64,000 nt of DNA from Cellulomonas sp. Leaf395 (GTDB lineage Bacteria; Actinomycetota; Actinomycetes; Actinomycetales; Cellulomonadaceae): positions 585,688 through 649,687 of the forward strand of contig NZ_LMQI01000001.1 in assembly GCF_001424125.1 (NCBI RefSeq). The letters are read 5' to 3'. A program made the position numbers and the translations under genes. Positions within the stretch are counted from its first letter, which is position 1. Each line of letters opens with the position of its first letter. This document shows, piece by piece, positions 33,845-43,472 of this stretch. The notes under the pieces were generated by a model. It was not told the DNA's origin, searched no databases, and saw nothing but the letters and a program-made list of their open reading frames with translations.

Positions 33845-34761
33845 TGGCCCGGAAGAGGGAGTCCGGCTGGCCCGCGTCGCCGGACCCTCTGCCCGTCGCG
33901 GTCGTCGACAACCACACGCACCTGGACACGGTGGTGACGTGGCGGGCCGACGGCTGGAGCGCCGACGGTGCGGCGTCCGACCTCGCCGCGCACCTGGACC
34001 GCGCGGCGTCCGTCGGCGTGACGCGGATGGTCCAGGTCGGGTGCGACCACGAGGCGATCGGCTGGACCGACGAGGTGGTCCGCTCCGACTCCCGGCTGCT
34101 CGGCGCGATCGCCATCCACCCGAACGAGGCGGTCCGCCACGCGGGGATCGTCGAGTCCGCCCCGGACGGCCTCGACCCCGAGCCGCCGCACGAGACGTCG
34201 CTGGCGGACGCGATCGACCTGGTCGCCCGGACCGCCCGCGCCAACCCCCGCATCCGCGCCATCGGAGAGACCGGCCTCGACCACTTCCGTGCCGGACCAC
34301 GCGGTCGCTCGGTCCAGCGCGAGGCGTTCCGCACGCACATCGCGCTCGCCAAGGAGCTGGGCCTCGCGCTGCAGATCCACGACCGCGACGCGCACGACGA
34401 GGTGGTCGAGGTCCTGCTCGCCGACGGCGCGCCGGACCGCACGGTCTTCCACTGCTTCTCCGGCGACGCCGCCCTGGCACGGCTCGCGGTGTCCCACGGG
34501 TGGTTCCTGTCGTTCGCGGGCCCGGTCTCGTTCGGCGCGAACGACGCCCTGCGGGACGCGCTGCGTGAGGTCCCGCCCAGCCTCCTGCTCGTCGAGACGG
34601 ACGCGCCGTACCTCACCGTGCACCCGTTCCGCGGCCGTCCCAACGCCCCTTACCTGCTGCCCGGGACGGTCCGCACGGTCGCCGAGGTCACGGGCCGCCC
34701 GCTGGCGGACGTCTGCGCGGCGCTCGCGGCCACGTCCGAGGCGGTCTACGGGACCTGGTGA
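33844..34761 (+). CDS. tatD: TatD-family metal-dependent hydrolase
   Basis: A 305-residue TIM-barrel hydrolase, presumably a metal-dependent DNase or D-aminoacyl-tRNA deacylase-like enzyme. Metal ligands are visible as VVDNHTHLD, Glu in IGETGLDHF, His in LQIHDRDAH, HCFSGD, and Asp in VETDAPYL. A segment with PHETSLADAID is longer than in E. coli TatD. ATG at 33844 overlaps the metG stop. Lies directly upstream of the rpf genes, the standard actinobacterial order. Confidence 0.95.
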   Translation: MARKRESGWPASPDPLPVAVVDNHTHLDTVVTWRADGWSADGAASDLAAHLDRAASVGVTRMVQVGCDHEAIGWTDEVVRSDSRLLGAIAIHPNEAVRHAGIVESAPDGLDPEPPHETSLADAIDLVARTARANPRIRAIGETGLDHFRAGPRGRSVQREAFRTHIALAKELGLALQIHDRDAHDEVVEVLLADGAPDRTVFHCFSGDAALARLAVSHGWFLSFAGPVSFGANDALRDALREVPPSLLLVETDAPYLTVHPFRGRPNAPYLLPGTVRTVAEVTGRPLADVCAALAATSEAVYGTW

Positions 34762-34822
34762 CGGATATGCCCCGCTCTGCCGGGGACGGCCGGGTGATGT
34801 CGGTCCCGCGGGGCGGGCCTCG

Positions 34823-34851
34823 GGTTACCGCGTCGGTCACGGATCGGTTAC
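34823..34851 (+). promoter_or_regulatory. MtrA-like direct repeats upstream of the first rpf-like gene
   Basis: Three hexamers GGTTAC (34823), GGTCAC (34835) and GGTTAC (34846) repeat with start-to-start steps of 12 and 11 bases. Read on the other strand these are GTnAC repeats, the form of box bound by MtrA (and GlnR) in other actinobacteria. MtrA control of rpf genes is known elsewhere; here it is inference. Confidence 0.55.
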
Positions 34852-34911
34852 GGTCGGACCTGCGTCCAGGACGGGCGCATCTTTGTGAGCCCCTCCGAGA
34901 GGACCCACCGC

Positions 34912-36111
34912 GTGAGGCCGGACCAGGATCGTGCGACGCGCAGTCGCCCCTTCCGTGGTCGACGAGCCGTGCGGGTGGTGGCCCAGGCAGCCGTGCTGGC
35001 GGTCGTGGCCGCGGCGACGAGCGCGTTCGCGGTCCTGCACAAGACGGTGACCGTCGACGTCGACGGGACGTCGGTCGAGGTCGAGGCGTTCGGTCGCACC
35101 GTCGAGGACATGCTCGCGAGCGCGGACATCGCCGTCGGGGAGCGCGACCTGGTCGCCCCCGCGCTGGACCAGCCGATCGCGCGGTCCGGTCAGATCGTCG
35201 TGCGGCACGGTCGTGAGCTGTCGGTCGAGGTGGACGGCTCCGAGCGTTCGGTGTGGACGACGGCTCTGACGGTCGGCGAGGCCGTCGACGGTCTCGGGCT
35301 GCGCGACGACGAGGTGCGCCTGTCGGCCTCCCGGTCCGCCGCCCTCGGCCGGGACACGCTCCGCGTCTCGACGCTCAAGACGATCCACCTGGTGGTCGAC
35401 GGCCAGGTCATCGACGGGCTGAGCAGCGCCGCGACGGTGCGCGACGGGCTGCGGGACGTCGGGCTCGTCCTCGAGGAGGGCGACCAGGTCTCGGTGCCGC
35501 TCGACTCCACCGCCGTCGACGGGCTCGTGGTCATGGTGACCCGGGCCGGCACCGCGGGTGAGACGGTGACCGAGGCGGTGCCGTTCGAGTCCACCGAGGT
35601 CGAGGACCCCGGGATGGTCAAGGGCAACACCGTCGTCGCCACCAAGGGCAAGGCCGGCGTCCGCACCACCACGTACGAGCTCCAGGTGGTGGGCGGCGTG
35701 GTCGTCGGCCGCACCCCGATCGCGTCGGTCGTCACCGTCGCTCCGGTCACGCAGGTCACCAAGGTCGGCACGGCCGAGCTGCCGAACCCGTCCGTCGTCG
35801 CGGTCGAGCCGGGCACCGCCCAGGCGCTCGGCAAGGAGATGGCGGCGGCGCGCGGGTGGGGTGACGACCAGTTCGCGTGCCTGCTGGCGCTGTGGAACAA
35901 GGAGAGCGGCTGGCGGGTGAACGCCGAGAACAGGTCCTCGGGCGCCTACGGCATCCCGCAGGCTCTCCCGGGCAGCAAGATGGGGACGGTCGCCGCCGAC
36001 TGGCGGACCAACCCGGCCACGCAGATCACGTGGGGCCTGAACTACATCGGCGGTCGCTACGGCGACCCGTGCGGTGCGTACGCGTCCAGCCAGGCCAAGG
36101 GCTGGTACTGA
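34912..36111 (+). CDS. Rpf-like protein with DUF348-G5 and lysozyme-like C-terminal domain
   Basis: A 399-residue exported protein. One N-terminal membrane segment (AQAAVLAVVAAATSAFAVL) is followed by three DUF348 domains (first LHKTVTVDVDGTSVEVEAFG, then about residues 90 and 155), a G5 domain (about 215-290), and a C-terminal transglycosylase-like domain with LLALWNKESGWRVNAEN and GAYGIPQALPGSKM, ending GWY. The architecture is that of RpfB but the catalytic domain is of the soluble lytic transglycosylase type, not Rpf proper; the probable catalytic Glu is in NKESGW. GTG at 34912 has GAGAGG upstream; GTG at 34885 is an alternative. Followed by the true rpfB. Confidence 0.88.
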   Translation: MRPDQDRATRSRPFRGRRAVRVVAQAAVLAVVAAATSAFAVLHKTVTVDVDGTSVEVEAFGRTVEDMLASADIAVGERDLVAPALDQPIARSGQIVVRHGRELSVEVDGSERSVWTTALTVGEAVDGLGLRDDEVRLSASRSAALGRDTLRVSTLKTIHLVVDGQVIDGLSSAATVRDGLRDVGLVLEEGDQVSVPLDSTAVDGLVVMVTRAGTAGETVTEAVPFESTEVEDPGMVKGNTVVATKGKAGVRTTTYELQVVGGVVVGRTPIASVVTVAPVTQVTKVGTAELPNPSVVAVEPGTAQALGKEMAAARGWGDDQFACLLALWNKESGWRVNAENRSSGAYGIPQALPGSKMGTVAADWRTNPATQITWGLNYIGGRYGDPCGAYASSQAKGWY

Positions 36112-36478
36112 TTCACCCCTTTTCGCCTGTGACTCCGCTCACGTGGCCTGACGTGGGAGAACGCGTGATCCGCGGCGTAAATGGGGCACATCGGTACCGA
36201 ATCTGACGGTAGGCGCGCTTGGCAACACGATCACGATTCGGTTACGGTCGAGCCCGCCCCGCGATCTGGACATCGGCCCACCTGTGCCGGCGGACGTTCC
36301 GCTGGGTTCGGCGCCCGCTCCACGCGGACCGCCGTGACGGCCGGATCGGGGATCCGGGACCGACGGGAGACACCCCTCCGGGTGTCCGCAGAGCCTCGAA
36401 CCAGAGGTCCACCGCCGGGTGCCGCGCAAGCGGCGCGCTCCGCACCCCGTGCCCGGGCACCTCGACGGCTGGAGCCCC
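36112..36478 (+). other. 367-base intergenic leader of rpfB
   Basis: No gene is visible. The stretch holds an MtrA-like pair at 36229-36245 and, after it, three compact hairpins: CCGGATC-GGG-GATCCGG (36341-36357), GACACCC-CTCC-GGGTGTC (36369-36386) and CCTC-GAACCA-GAGG just behind. If transcription starts after the repeats, the mRNA leader is about 200 bases and structured. I do not see the conserved core of the ydaO/c-di-AMP riboswitch that precedes rpf genes in some relatives. Confidence 0.55.
36229..36245 (+). promoter_or_regulatory. MtrA-like repeat pair upstream of rpfB
   Basis: GATCAC (36229) and GGTTAC (36240) are 11 bases apart, the same step as the inner pair before the upstream paralogue, and both sites share the longer string TCGGTTACGGTCG. 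Read on the other strand this is GTAAC-N6-GTGAT. Confidence 0.5.
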
Positions 36479-37726
36479 GTGCAGTTCTCGACCCTGATCC
36501 CTGGTCTGTCCGCGCGACGGTCCCCCCGACCCAGCGCCCCGTCCGCCCCGGACGAGCCCGCGACGGACCACCGGTCCGGTCGGGCGCGCATCCTGCCCAT
36601 CACCGCCGCCACCGTGGCGCTCGTCCTCGTGGGCGGGTCGGCGGCGTTCGCGCACGCGCAGAAGACGGTCACGCTCGACGTCAACGGCGAGGTCGCGGAG
36701 CTGAGCACGTTCGCCGGGTCGGTCGAGGGCTTCCTCGAGGACCAGGGCGTCGTCGTCGGCGAGCGCGACGTCGTGAGCCTGACCGGCTCGCTGCGTGAAG
36801 GCAGCGAGATCGTCGTCCGCCACGCGCACCAGGTCTCGGTCAGTGTCGACGGCCAGGAGACGTCCGTCTGGACCACCGCCCTGTCCGCCGACGAGGCGCT
36901 CGACACGCTGGCCGCGCGCGGCCAGGCCGTCTCGCTCGTCGCCTCCCGGTCCGCGGCGGGCGGCCGGCCCGAGCTCGCGCTGGACCTCACGCTGCGCGGC
37001 CCGGCCGACGTCGTCGTGGACGGCACCACGCTCGTCGTCACCGATGCCGACGCGAGCGTCGCGCAGGTCCTCGGCGAGCTCGGCGTCACGCTCAACGCGC
37101 TCGACCGCGTCTCCGTTGTCCAGAACGACGCCGGTCGCGTCCAGGTGATCGTCAACCGCGTCGTCGTGCAGGACGTCACGTCCACGCACGAAGTCGGTTT
37201 CGCGTCCAGCACGCAGGAGGACGCGACCCGCTACAAGGACCAGAAGAGCACGCTGACCGCCGGGGTCCCCGGCGTCCGCACGCTCGTCGAGCGTGTCACC
37301 ACGGTCGACGGCGTCGAGTCCGCCCGCGTCACCGTCTCCGACACCGTCACCCAGGCCCCGGTCGACGAGGTGCTGAGCGTGGGCACCAAGACCCGCCCGC
37401 CTGTCGTGAAGAAGGCCCCTGCTCCCGCTGCAGGCTCGTCGACAGGCTCGTCGACCGGCAGCCCGGTCACCGCCGGTGGCAGCGCCGACTCGCTCAACTG
37501 GGCCGCTCTGGCGCGTTGTGAGTCCGGTGGCAACCCGACGGCCGTCTCCTCGACGGGCAAGTACCACGGGCTCTACCAGTTCTCGGTGGCCACCTGGCAG
37601 GCCGTCGGTGGCGCCGGGCTCCCCTCGGCCGCCTCGGCCGAGGAGCAGACGGCGCGCGCCAAGATGCTCTACAACCGCTCCGGTGCCGGCCAGTGGCCGC
37701 ACTGCGGGAAGTACCTCTTCAGCTGA
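36479..37726 (+). CDS. rpfB: Resuscitation-promoting factor RpfB
   Basis: A 415-residue exported muralytic enzyme that cleaves peptidoglycan during regrowth from dormancy. N-terminal cytoplasmic stretch, one membrane segment (ITAATVALVLVGGSAAFAHA), DUF348 domains, a G5 domain (about residues 240-320), a short Pro/Ser linker and a C-terminal Rpf domain: NWAALARCESGGNPTAV with the catalytic Glu, YHGLYQFSVATWQAVGG and QWPHCGKYL. Start GTG 36479 has GGAG at six bases; GTG 36419 is an in-frame alternative. It resembles the adjacent gene domain by domain except at the catalytic end. Followed by a very strong terminator. Confidence 0.95.
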   Translation: MQFSTLIPGLSARRSPRPSAPSAPDEPATDHRSGRARILPITAATVALVLVGGSAAFAHAQKTVTLDVNGEVAELSTFAGSVEGFLEDQGVVVGERDVVSLTGSLREGSEIVVRHAHQVSVSVDGQETSVWTTALSADEALDTLAARGQAVSLVASRSAAGGRPELALDLTLRGPADVVVDGTTLVVTDADASVAQVLGELGVTLNALDRVSVVQNDAGRVQVIVNRVVVQDVTSTHEVGFASSTQEDATRYKDQKSTLTAGVPGVRTLVERVTTVDGVESARVTVSDTVTQAPVDEVLSVGTKTRPPVVKKAPAPAAGSSTGSSTGSPVTAGGSADSLNWAALARCESGGNPTAVSSTGKYHGLYQFSVATWQAVGGAGLPSAASAEEQTARAKMLYNRSGAGQWPHCGKYLFS

Positions 37727-37732
37727 GCACCC

Positions 37733-37771
37733 GACGGAACCCCCGCCCGATCCCTGGGCGGGGGTTCCGTC
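37733..37771 (+). terminator. Strong terminator after rpfB
   Basis: A perfect 16-base stem (GACGGAACCCCCGCCC with its complement) around a seven-base loop; flanking GAGCAC and GTGCTC can extend it. Confidence 0.9.
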
Positions 37772-37859
37772 GTGCTCGCCTACAGGACGCTGGTGACGTC
37801 GAGGGCCGTTGACCTTGAGAGAACCTCCGGTGGGGAGCCCGTGTCAGGGAGCTCCAGCA

Positions 37860-38519
37860 TCAGTTGGATCGCCGGTGGTCCGCCGTGGGGTAGACGGCGT
37901 CGACCTCGACCTCGACGAGCCAGCCGTTGACCGGCAGGTTCTCGATCTCCAGGGCGAAGCGAGAGGGGCGTGCCTCGTTGACGACCATCGGCTTGGTGGT
38001 CGTGGAGCCGAGCTGGACGTCGAGCGTCTCGCCCGTTGCCAGATTGGTGTTGGCGAAGAACTGGCGGTATGCGCGGTTCCAGCCGTCGAAGTCCATCTTG
38101 GCCTGGCCCTCAGGGTTCTGCAGGAAGACCCGCATGGAGATGACGTCGTTGAAGGACAGGCCCGCCTTCTCGAGGTTCTCGCCGATGCGCATGAGGGCGT
38201 TGATGCCCTGCGCCTCGGTGATCGTCACACCCGCTGGCAGCAGGGCGTCCGGGAAGACGTCGGTCGGGATGTAGCGCGCCTCGGCGGATGCGCCGGGGGT
38301 CTTGTTCAATGCAGCCGGACCGAGACCCGAGGACTTGTACCAGGCGACGTCCTTGCCGATGGCCACGCCGTTCGCGATGGAGGGGGTGTCCCCGGTGACG
38401 AACGAGACGGACTCCTGCGGCGCGGGTTCGAAGAGCCTCTCCTTGGCGAAGGCGGTGCTGGGGACGGCGACGGCTGCGGTCACGACGACGGCGGCGATGA
38501 TCTTCGCGCGGTTCTTCAT
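37860..38519 (-). CDS. Exported RidA/YjgF-family protein
   Basis: A 219-residue Rid-family protein with an N-terminal Sec signal peptide (AKIIAAVVVTAAVAVPSTAFA). RidA deaminates reactive enamine/imine intermediates released by amino-acid oxidising or PLP enzymes. The C-terminal half has the fold's conserved strand LEKAGLSFNDVISMRVFLQN, and the catalytic Arg corresponds to the one in ARPSRFALEI followed by ENLP. Export is unusual for this family. It faces away from a Tat-exported flavin amine oxidase across a 332-base region, which suggests that it treats imines formed outside the cytoplasm. ATG at 38519 follows GGAGGATT. Confidence 0.88.
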   Translation of the reverse strand: MKNRAKIIAAVVVTAAVAVPSTAFAKERLFEPAPQESVSFVTGDTPSIANGVAIGKDVAWYKSSGLGPAALNKTPGASAEARYIPTDVFPDALLPAGVTITEAQGINALMRIGENLEKAGLSFNDVISMRVFLQNPEGQAKMDFDGWNRAYRQFFANTNLATGETLDVQLGSTTTKPMVVNEARPSRFALEIENLPVNGWLVEVEVDAVYPTADHRRSN

Positions 38520-40465
<1,946 letters not shown>

Positions 40466-40492
40466 CGCTCCCTCTCGCACGCTGGTGGGACA

Positions 40493-40532
40493 GCGGTCCG
40501 GGTCCGCGGAGATCGTCCGGGACCCGGGCCGC
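40493..40532 (+). terminator. Terminator after amine oxidase gene
   Basis: Arms GCGGTCCGGGTCC (40493-40505) and GGACCCGGGCCGC (40520-40532) pair over 13 bases with one G-U. The remaining 140 bases to ksgA hold nothing else that I can support. Confidence 0.75.
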
Positions 40533-40661
40533 TCGTCCGCGAGCAGTGGTCGCCGACACCGAGGCCGGGCGGCTCAGAGCGTCGACCCGCTTCCCCGACG
40601 GGCAGGCAACTGCACTCGCGCCGATGAGCCGCCTGTCACCAAGCTGACGGTCGAGTACACC

Positions 40662-40667
40662 TAGGCT
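40662..40667 (+). promoter_or_regulatory. -10 hexamer of a leaderless promoter (ksgA)
   Basis: TAGGCT ends seven bases before the ATG at 40675, the same spacing as for metG, with no ribosome binding site. Confidence 0.5.
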
Positions 40668-40674
40668 CGTGCGC

Positions 40675-41622
40675 ATGTCGACCACCACCACGCTGCTCGG
40701 GCCCGCGGAGATCCGCGACCTCGCGGAGCGTGCGGGGGTGCGCCCGACCAAGCAGCTCGGGCAGAACTTCGTGCTCGACGGGGGCACCGTCCGCAAGATC
40801 GTGCGCCAGGCCGATGTCGCCGAGGGTGACCGCGTCGTCGAGGTCGGTCCGGGGCTCGGGTCCCTCACGCTCGGGCTGCTGGAGGCGGGGGCCGACGTGG
40901 TGGCCGTCGAGATCGACCCGACGCTGGCCCGGCTCCTGCCGACCACGGTCGCGCGGCACGTGCCCGGGCTGACGGTGGTCGCGGGTGCCGACGACGAGCC
41001 GGTGGTGCTGCGTGACGGCGCCGGTCGCGACCGCCTGACGATCGTGCTGGCCGATGCCCTGGACGTGCGCGCGCTGCCCGGTCCGCCGCCCGTCGCGCTC
41101 GTCGCCAACCTGCCGTACAACGTGTCGGTCCCGGTCCTGCTGACGTTCCTCGAGCGCTTCGACAGCCTCGAGCGCGTGCTCGTCATGGTGCAGGCCGAGG
41201 TGGCGGACCGTCTGGCCGCACCGCCCGGCAGCCGCACCTACGGGGTGCCGTCCGCGAAGGCCGCCTGGTACGCGTCGGCCCGCCGGACCGCGACGGTCGG
41301 CCGCTCGGTCTTCTGGCCCGTGCCCAACGTCGACTCGGCGCTGGTTCGCTTCGACCGGCGCGAGCCCCCGGCCACCGACGCGTCCCGGGAGGCGGTGTTC
41401 GCCGTCGTCGACGCCGCGTTCGCGCAGCGCCGCAAGATGCTGCGCTCGGCCCTGTCCGCGCTGGCGGGATCCTCCGACCTCGCGGTGGCCGCCCTGGAGG
41501 CTGCGGGCGTCGACCCGCAGGCCAGGGGGGAGCGCGTCGACATCGCGGGGTTCGCGCGCATCGCTGAACATCTCGAGCACCTCGGGCCGGTAGCCGGTCG
41601 ACCTGGCATTGTGGAGCCGTGA
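40675..41622 (+). CDS. ksgA: 16S rRNA dimethyladenosine transferase
   Basis: A 315-residue RsmA enzyme that dimethylates A1518 and A1519 of 16S rRNA late in 30S assembly; loss gives kasugamycin resistance. Motifs: [20 protein letters not shown] at the N-terminus, SAM motif [21 protein letters not shown], acidic [10 protein letters not shown], and the catalytic motif [14 protein letters not shown] at 40675 is preferred to the GTG two codons earlier. Overlaps ispE by four bases (GTGA), the usual actinobacterial pair. Confidence 0.97.
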   Translation: MSTTTTLLGPAEIRDLAERAGVRPTKQLGQNFVLDGGTVRKIVRQADVAEGDRVVEVGPGLGSLTLGLLEAGADVVAVEIDPTLARLLPTTVARHVPGLTVVAGADDEPVVLRDGAGRDRLTIVLADALDVRALPGPPPVALVANLPYNVSVPVLLTFLERFDSLERVLVMVQAEVADRLAAPPGSRTYGVPSAKAAWYASARRTATVGRSVFWPVPNVDSALVRFDRREPPATDASREAVFAVVDAAFAQRRKMLRSALSALAGSSDLAVAALEAAGVDPQARGERVDIAGFARIAEHLEHLGPVAGRPGIVEP

Positions 41623-42557
41623 CGCTGACCCCCGTGGCCCCGCTGCCCGAGCACGAGGTCAGGGTCCGTGCGCCCGGCAAGATCAACCTCTCGCTGCGGG
41701 TCGGGCCGCGCGAGGACGACGGCTACCACGCCGTGTCGACCGTGTTCCAGGCGGTGTCGGTGTTCGAGGAGGTCGTCGCCACCCCCTCGGAACAGCGCAC
41801 GCTGGCCGTGAGCGGCCCGCAGGCCGAGCTGGTGCCGACGGACGGCTCGAACCTCGCGCTGCGCGCCGCTGCCCTGCTGGCGGACCGGGCGGGTATCGAC
41901 GACGGCGTCCACCTGCACCTGCACAAGGGGGTGCCGGTCGCGGGCGGTATGGCGGGCGGCTCGGCGGACGCCGCGGCGACTCTGGTGGCGTGCGACGCGC
42001 TGTGGCGCACCGGGCTCAGCCGGGACGACCTGCTGGAGCTGGCCGCCGAGCTGGGGTCGGACGTGCCGTTCTCCCTGGCCGGCCACACCGCCGTCGGCTC
42101 CGGCCGCGGTCACCTGCTGACGCCTGCGCTCAGCCGCGGCGAGTTCCACTGGGCATTCGCCGTGCAGGACCGAGGGCTGTCCACCGCCGACGTCTACGCC
42201 GCGTTCGACGACCTGCACGGCACCGCGCTCCTGCCCGACCAGGACGACGACGTCCCGCTGATGCAGGCGCTGCGCGCGGGTGACCCGCGCGCGCTCGGTG
42301 CCGCGCTGCACAACGACCTGCAGATGGCCGCGCTCGAGCTCGACCCGGGGCTGGCGGAGCCGCTCGCGGTCGCGCAGGACGCGGGGGCGCTCGGCGTCGT
42401 CGTGTCCGGGTCCGGTCCCACGGTCGCTGCCCTCGGCCGCAGCCGCCAGCACGCGCTCGTGCTCGCGGCGGCGTTCACGGCGTCGGGCGTGGCCGACCGC
42501 GTCCTGACGGCCGCCGGGCCGGTGGCCGGTGCGCGCGTCGTCAGCTCGACCGACTGA
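41619..42557 (+). CDS. ispE: 4-diphosphocytidyl-2-C-methyl-D-erythritol kinase
   Basis: A 312-residue GHMP kinase of the MEP isoprenoid pathway that phosphorylates CDP-ME at the 2-hydroxyl. Conserved sites: [20 protein letters not shown] at the substrate side, the ATP loop [17 protein letters not shown], the catalytic Asp in LGSDVPFSL, and motif [16 protein letters not shown]. It provides isoprenoids including the polyprenyl carriers used by PMT and the exopolysaccharide system. GTG start overlaps the ksgA stop. Confidence 0.96.
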   Translation: MTLTPVAPLPEHEVRVRAPGKINLSLRVGPREDDGYHAVSTVFQAVSVFEEVVATPSEQRTLAVSGPQAELVPTDGSNLALRAAALLADRAGIDDGVHLHLHKGVPVAGGMAGGSADAAATLVACDALWRTGLSRDDLLELAAELGSDVPFSLAGHTAVGSGRGHLLTPALSRGEFHWAFAVQDRGLSTADVYAAFDDLHGTALLPDQDDDVPLMQALRAGDPRALGAALHNDLQMAALELDPGLAEPLAVAQDAGALGVVVSGSGPTVAALGRSRQHALVLAAAFTASGVADRVLTAAGPVAGARVVSSTD

Positions 42558-42569
42558 CACCTCGACCCC

Positions 42570-42612
42570 TTGACATCTCGTCGCGACGAGCAATACTTAA
42601 GAACATGCTTAA
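42570..42612 (+). promoter_or_regulatory. Promoter and operators of second ArsR-SRPBCC operon
   Basis: TTGACA (42570-42575), 16 bases, then AATACT (42592-42597) seven bases before the ATG at 42605: a leaderless promoter. A perfect 14-base palindrome CTCGTCGCGACGAG (42577-42590) fills the spacer, and TTAAG-N6-CTTAA (42597-42612) covers the start codon. Both are candidate ArsR operators. Confidence 0.7.
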
Positions 42613-42934
42613 CAATGGCGAGCTGGACAAGGTCTTCAAGGCCCTGTCCGACACGACCCGCCGCGCGATGGTCGAACGCCTCGTGCGCGGTCCGGTGTCG
42701 GTCAGCCAGCTCGCCGAGCCCTTTGCGATGTCCCTGCCGGCGGTCCACCAGCACCTCGCCGTGCTCGAGGACGCGGGCATCGTCACCTCGCACAAGATCG
42801 GCCGTGTCCGCACCGTCCAGCTCACCACCGACGCCCTGACCGGTGCAGGGGAGTGGATGGGCCGGCAGCGGCTGCCCGCCGAGCGCCGGCTGGACCGCCT
42901 CGGCACGTACCTCGCCACCACGAAAGGACCCTGA
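42605..42934 (+). CDS. ArsR-family transcriptional regulator
   Basis: A 109-residue winged-helix protein: LDKVFKALSDTTRRAMVERL at the N-terminus and FAMSLPAVHQHLAVLEDAGIV as recognition helix region, followed by a basic wing. No metal-binding cysteines, so it belongs with the SRPBCC-paired regulators. The promoter is leaderless with two inverted repeats, one overlapping the ATG, which implies autorepression. Cognate effector gene follows two bases after its stop. Distinct from the ArsR at 22.4-22.8 kb in operator and sequence. Confidence 0.93.
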   Translation: MLNNGELDKVFKALSDTTRRAMVERLVRGPVSVSQLAEPFAMSLPAVHQHLAVLEDAGIVTSHKIGRVRTVQLTTDALTGAGEWMGRQRLPAERRLDRLGTYLATTKGP

Positions 42935-42936
42935 CC

Positions 42937-43413
42937 ATGCCCACCGAGACCACCAGCGCCACCAGCGCCGTCGCCCACGCGACCTTCGTCGTCGAGCGCA
43001 CGTTCGACGCCGACCTCACCCGCGTCTGGGACGCGTTCGCCGTCCCGGAGCAGCACGCCCAGTGGTTCGGCTCGGACCCCGGGTTCACCGAGACCGAGGC
43101 GCACGAGGAGTTCCGCGTCGGCGGGCAGGCCGTCCAGGACGGCCAGTGGCACGACGGACCCACCAGCCGCTACGTGGCCACCTACACGGACATCGTCGAG
43201 CGCTCGCGCATCGTATCCACCTACGACATGTGGGTGGGCGGAGAGCACCTGTCGACGTCGCTGTCGACGATCGAGCTCGAGGCGGTCGACGGCGGCACCC
43301 GGGTCACGTACACGGAGCAGGGCGTCTTCCTGGACGGCAAGGAGGACGGCAGCCAGCGCGAAGCAGGCTTCCAGGGCATCTTCGACACCCTCGCGACGTA
43401 CCTGGCGGGCTGA
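42937..43413 (+). CDS. SRPBCC (AHSA1-like) protein
   Basis: A 158-residue AHSA1/START-like protein: FVVERTFDADLTRVWDAFAV, EQHAQWFG, then the strand set ending YVATYTDIVERSRIVSTYDM and the closing helix GFQGIFDTLATYLA. Ligand unknown. ATG at 42937 follows GAAAGGACC, two bases after the ArsR stop; the pair forms an operon that ends at a strong bidirectional hairpin. Confidence 0.92.
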   Translation: MPTETTSATSAVAHATFVVERTFDADLTRVWDAFAVPEQHAQWFGSDPGFTETEAHEEFRVGGQAVQDGQWHDGPTSRYVATYTDIVERSRIVSTYDMWVGGEHLSTSLSTIELEAVDGGTRVTYTEQGVFLDGKEDGSQREAGFQGIFDTLATYLAG

Positions 43414-43421
43414 CCGACGCG

Positions 43422-43468
43422 GGACCCGACCCGGGTGCCGTCACGACGACGACGGCACCGGGGTCGGG
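43422..43468. terminator. Bidirectional terminator between SRPBCC and LCP genes
   Basis: Two arms of about 20 bases (43422-43442 and 43448-43468) pair with two mismatches around a five-base loop; the convergent LCP gene stops at 43473. Confidence 0.85.
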
Positions 43469-43472
43469 TTCG

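Noticed and set aside
36112-36478. Possible ydaO/c-di-AMP riboswitch before rpfB
   Set aside because: Expected from relatives, but the conserved core strings of that class could not be recognised; recorded only as an unassigned structured leader.
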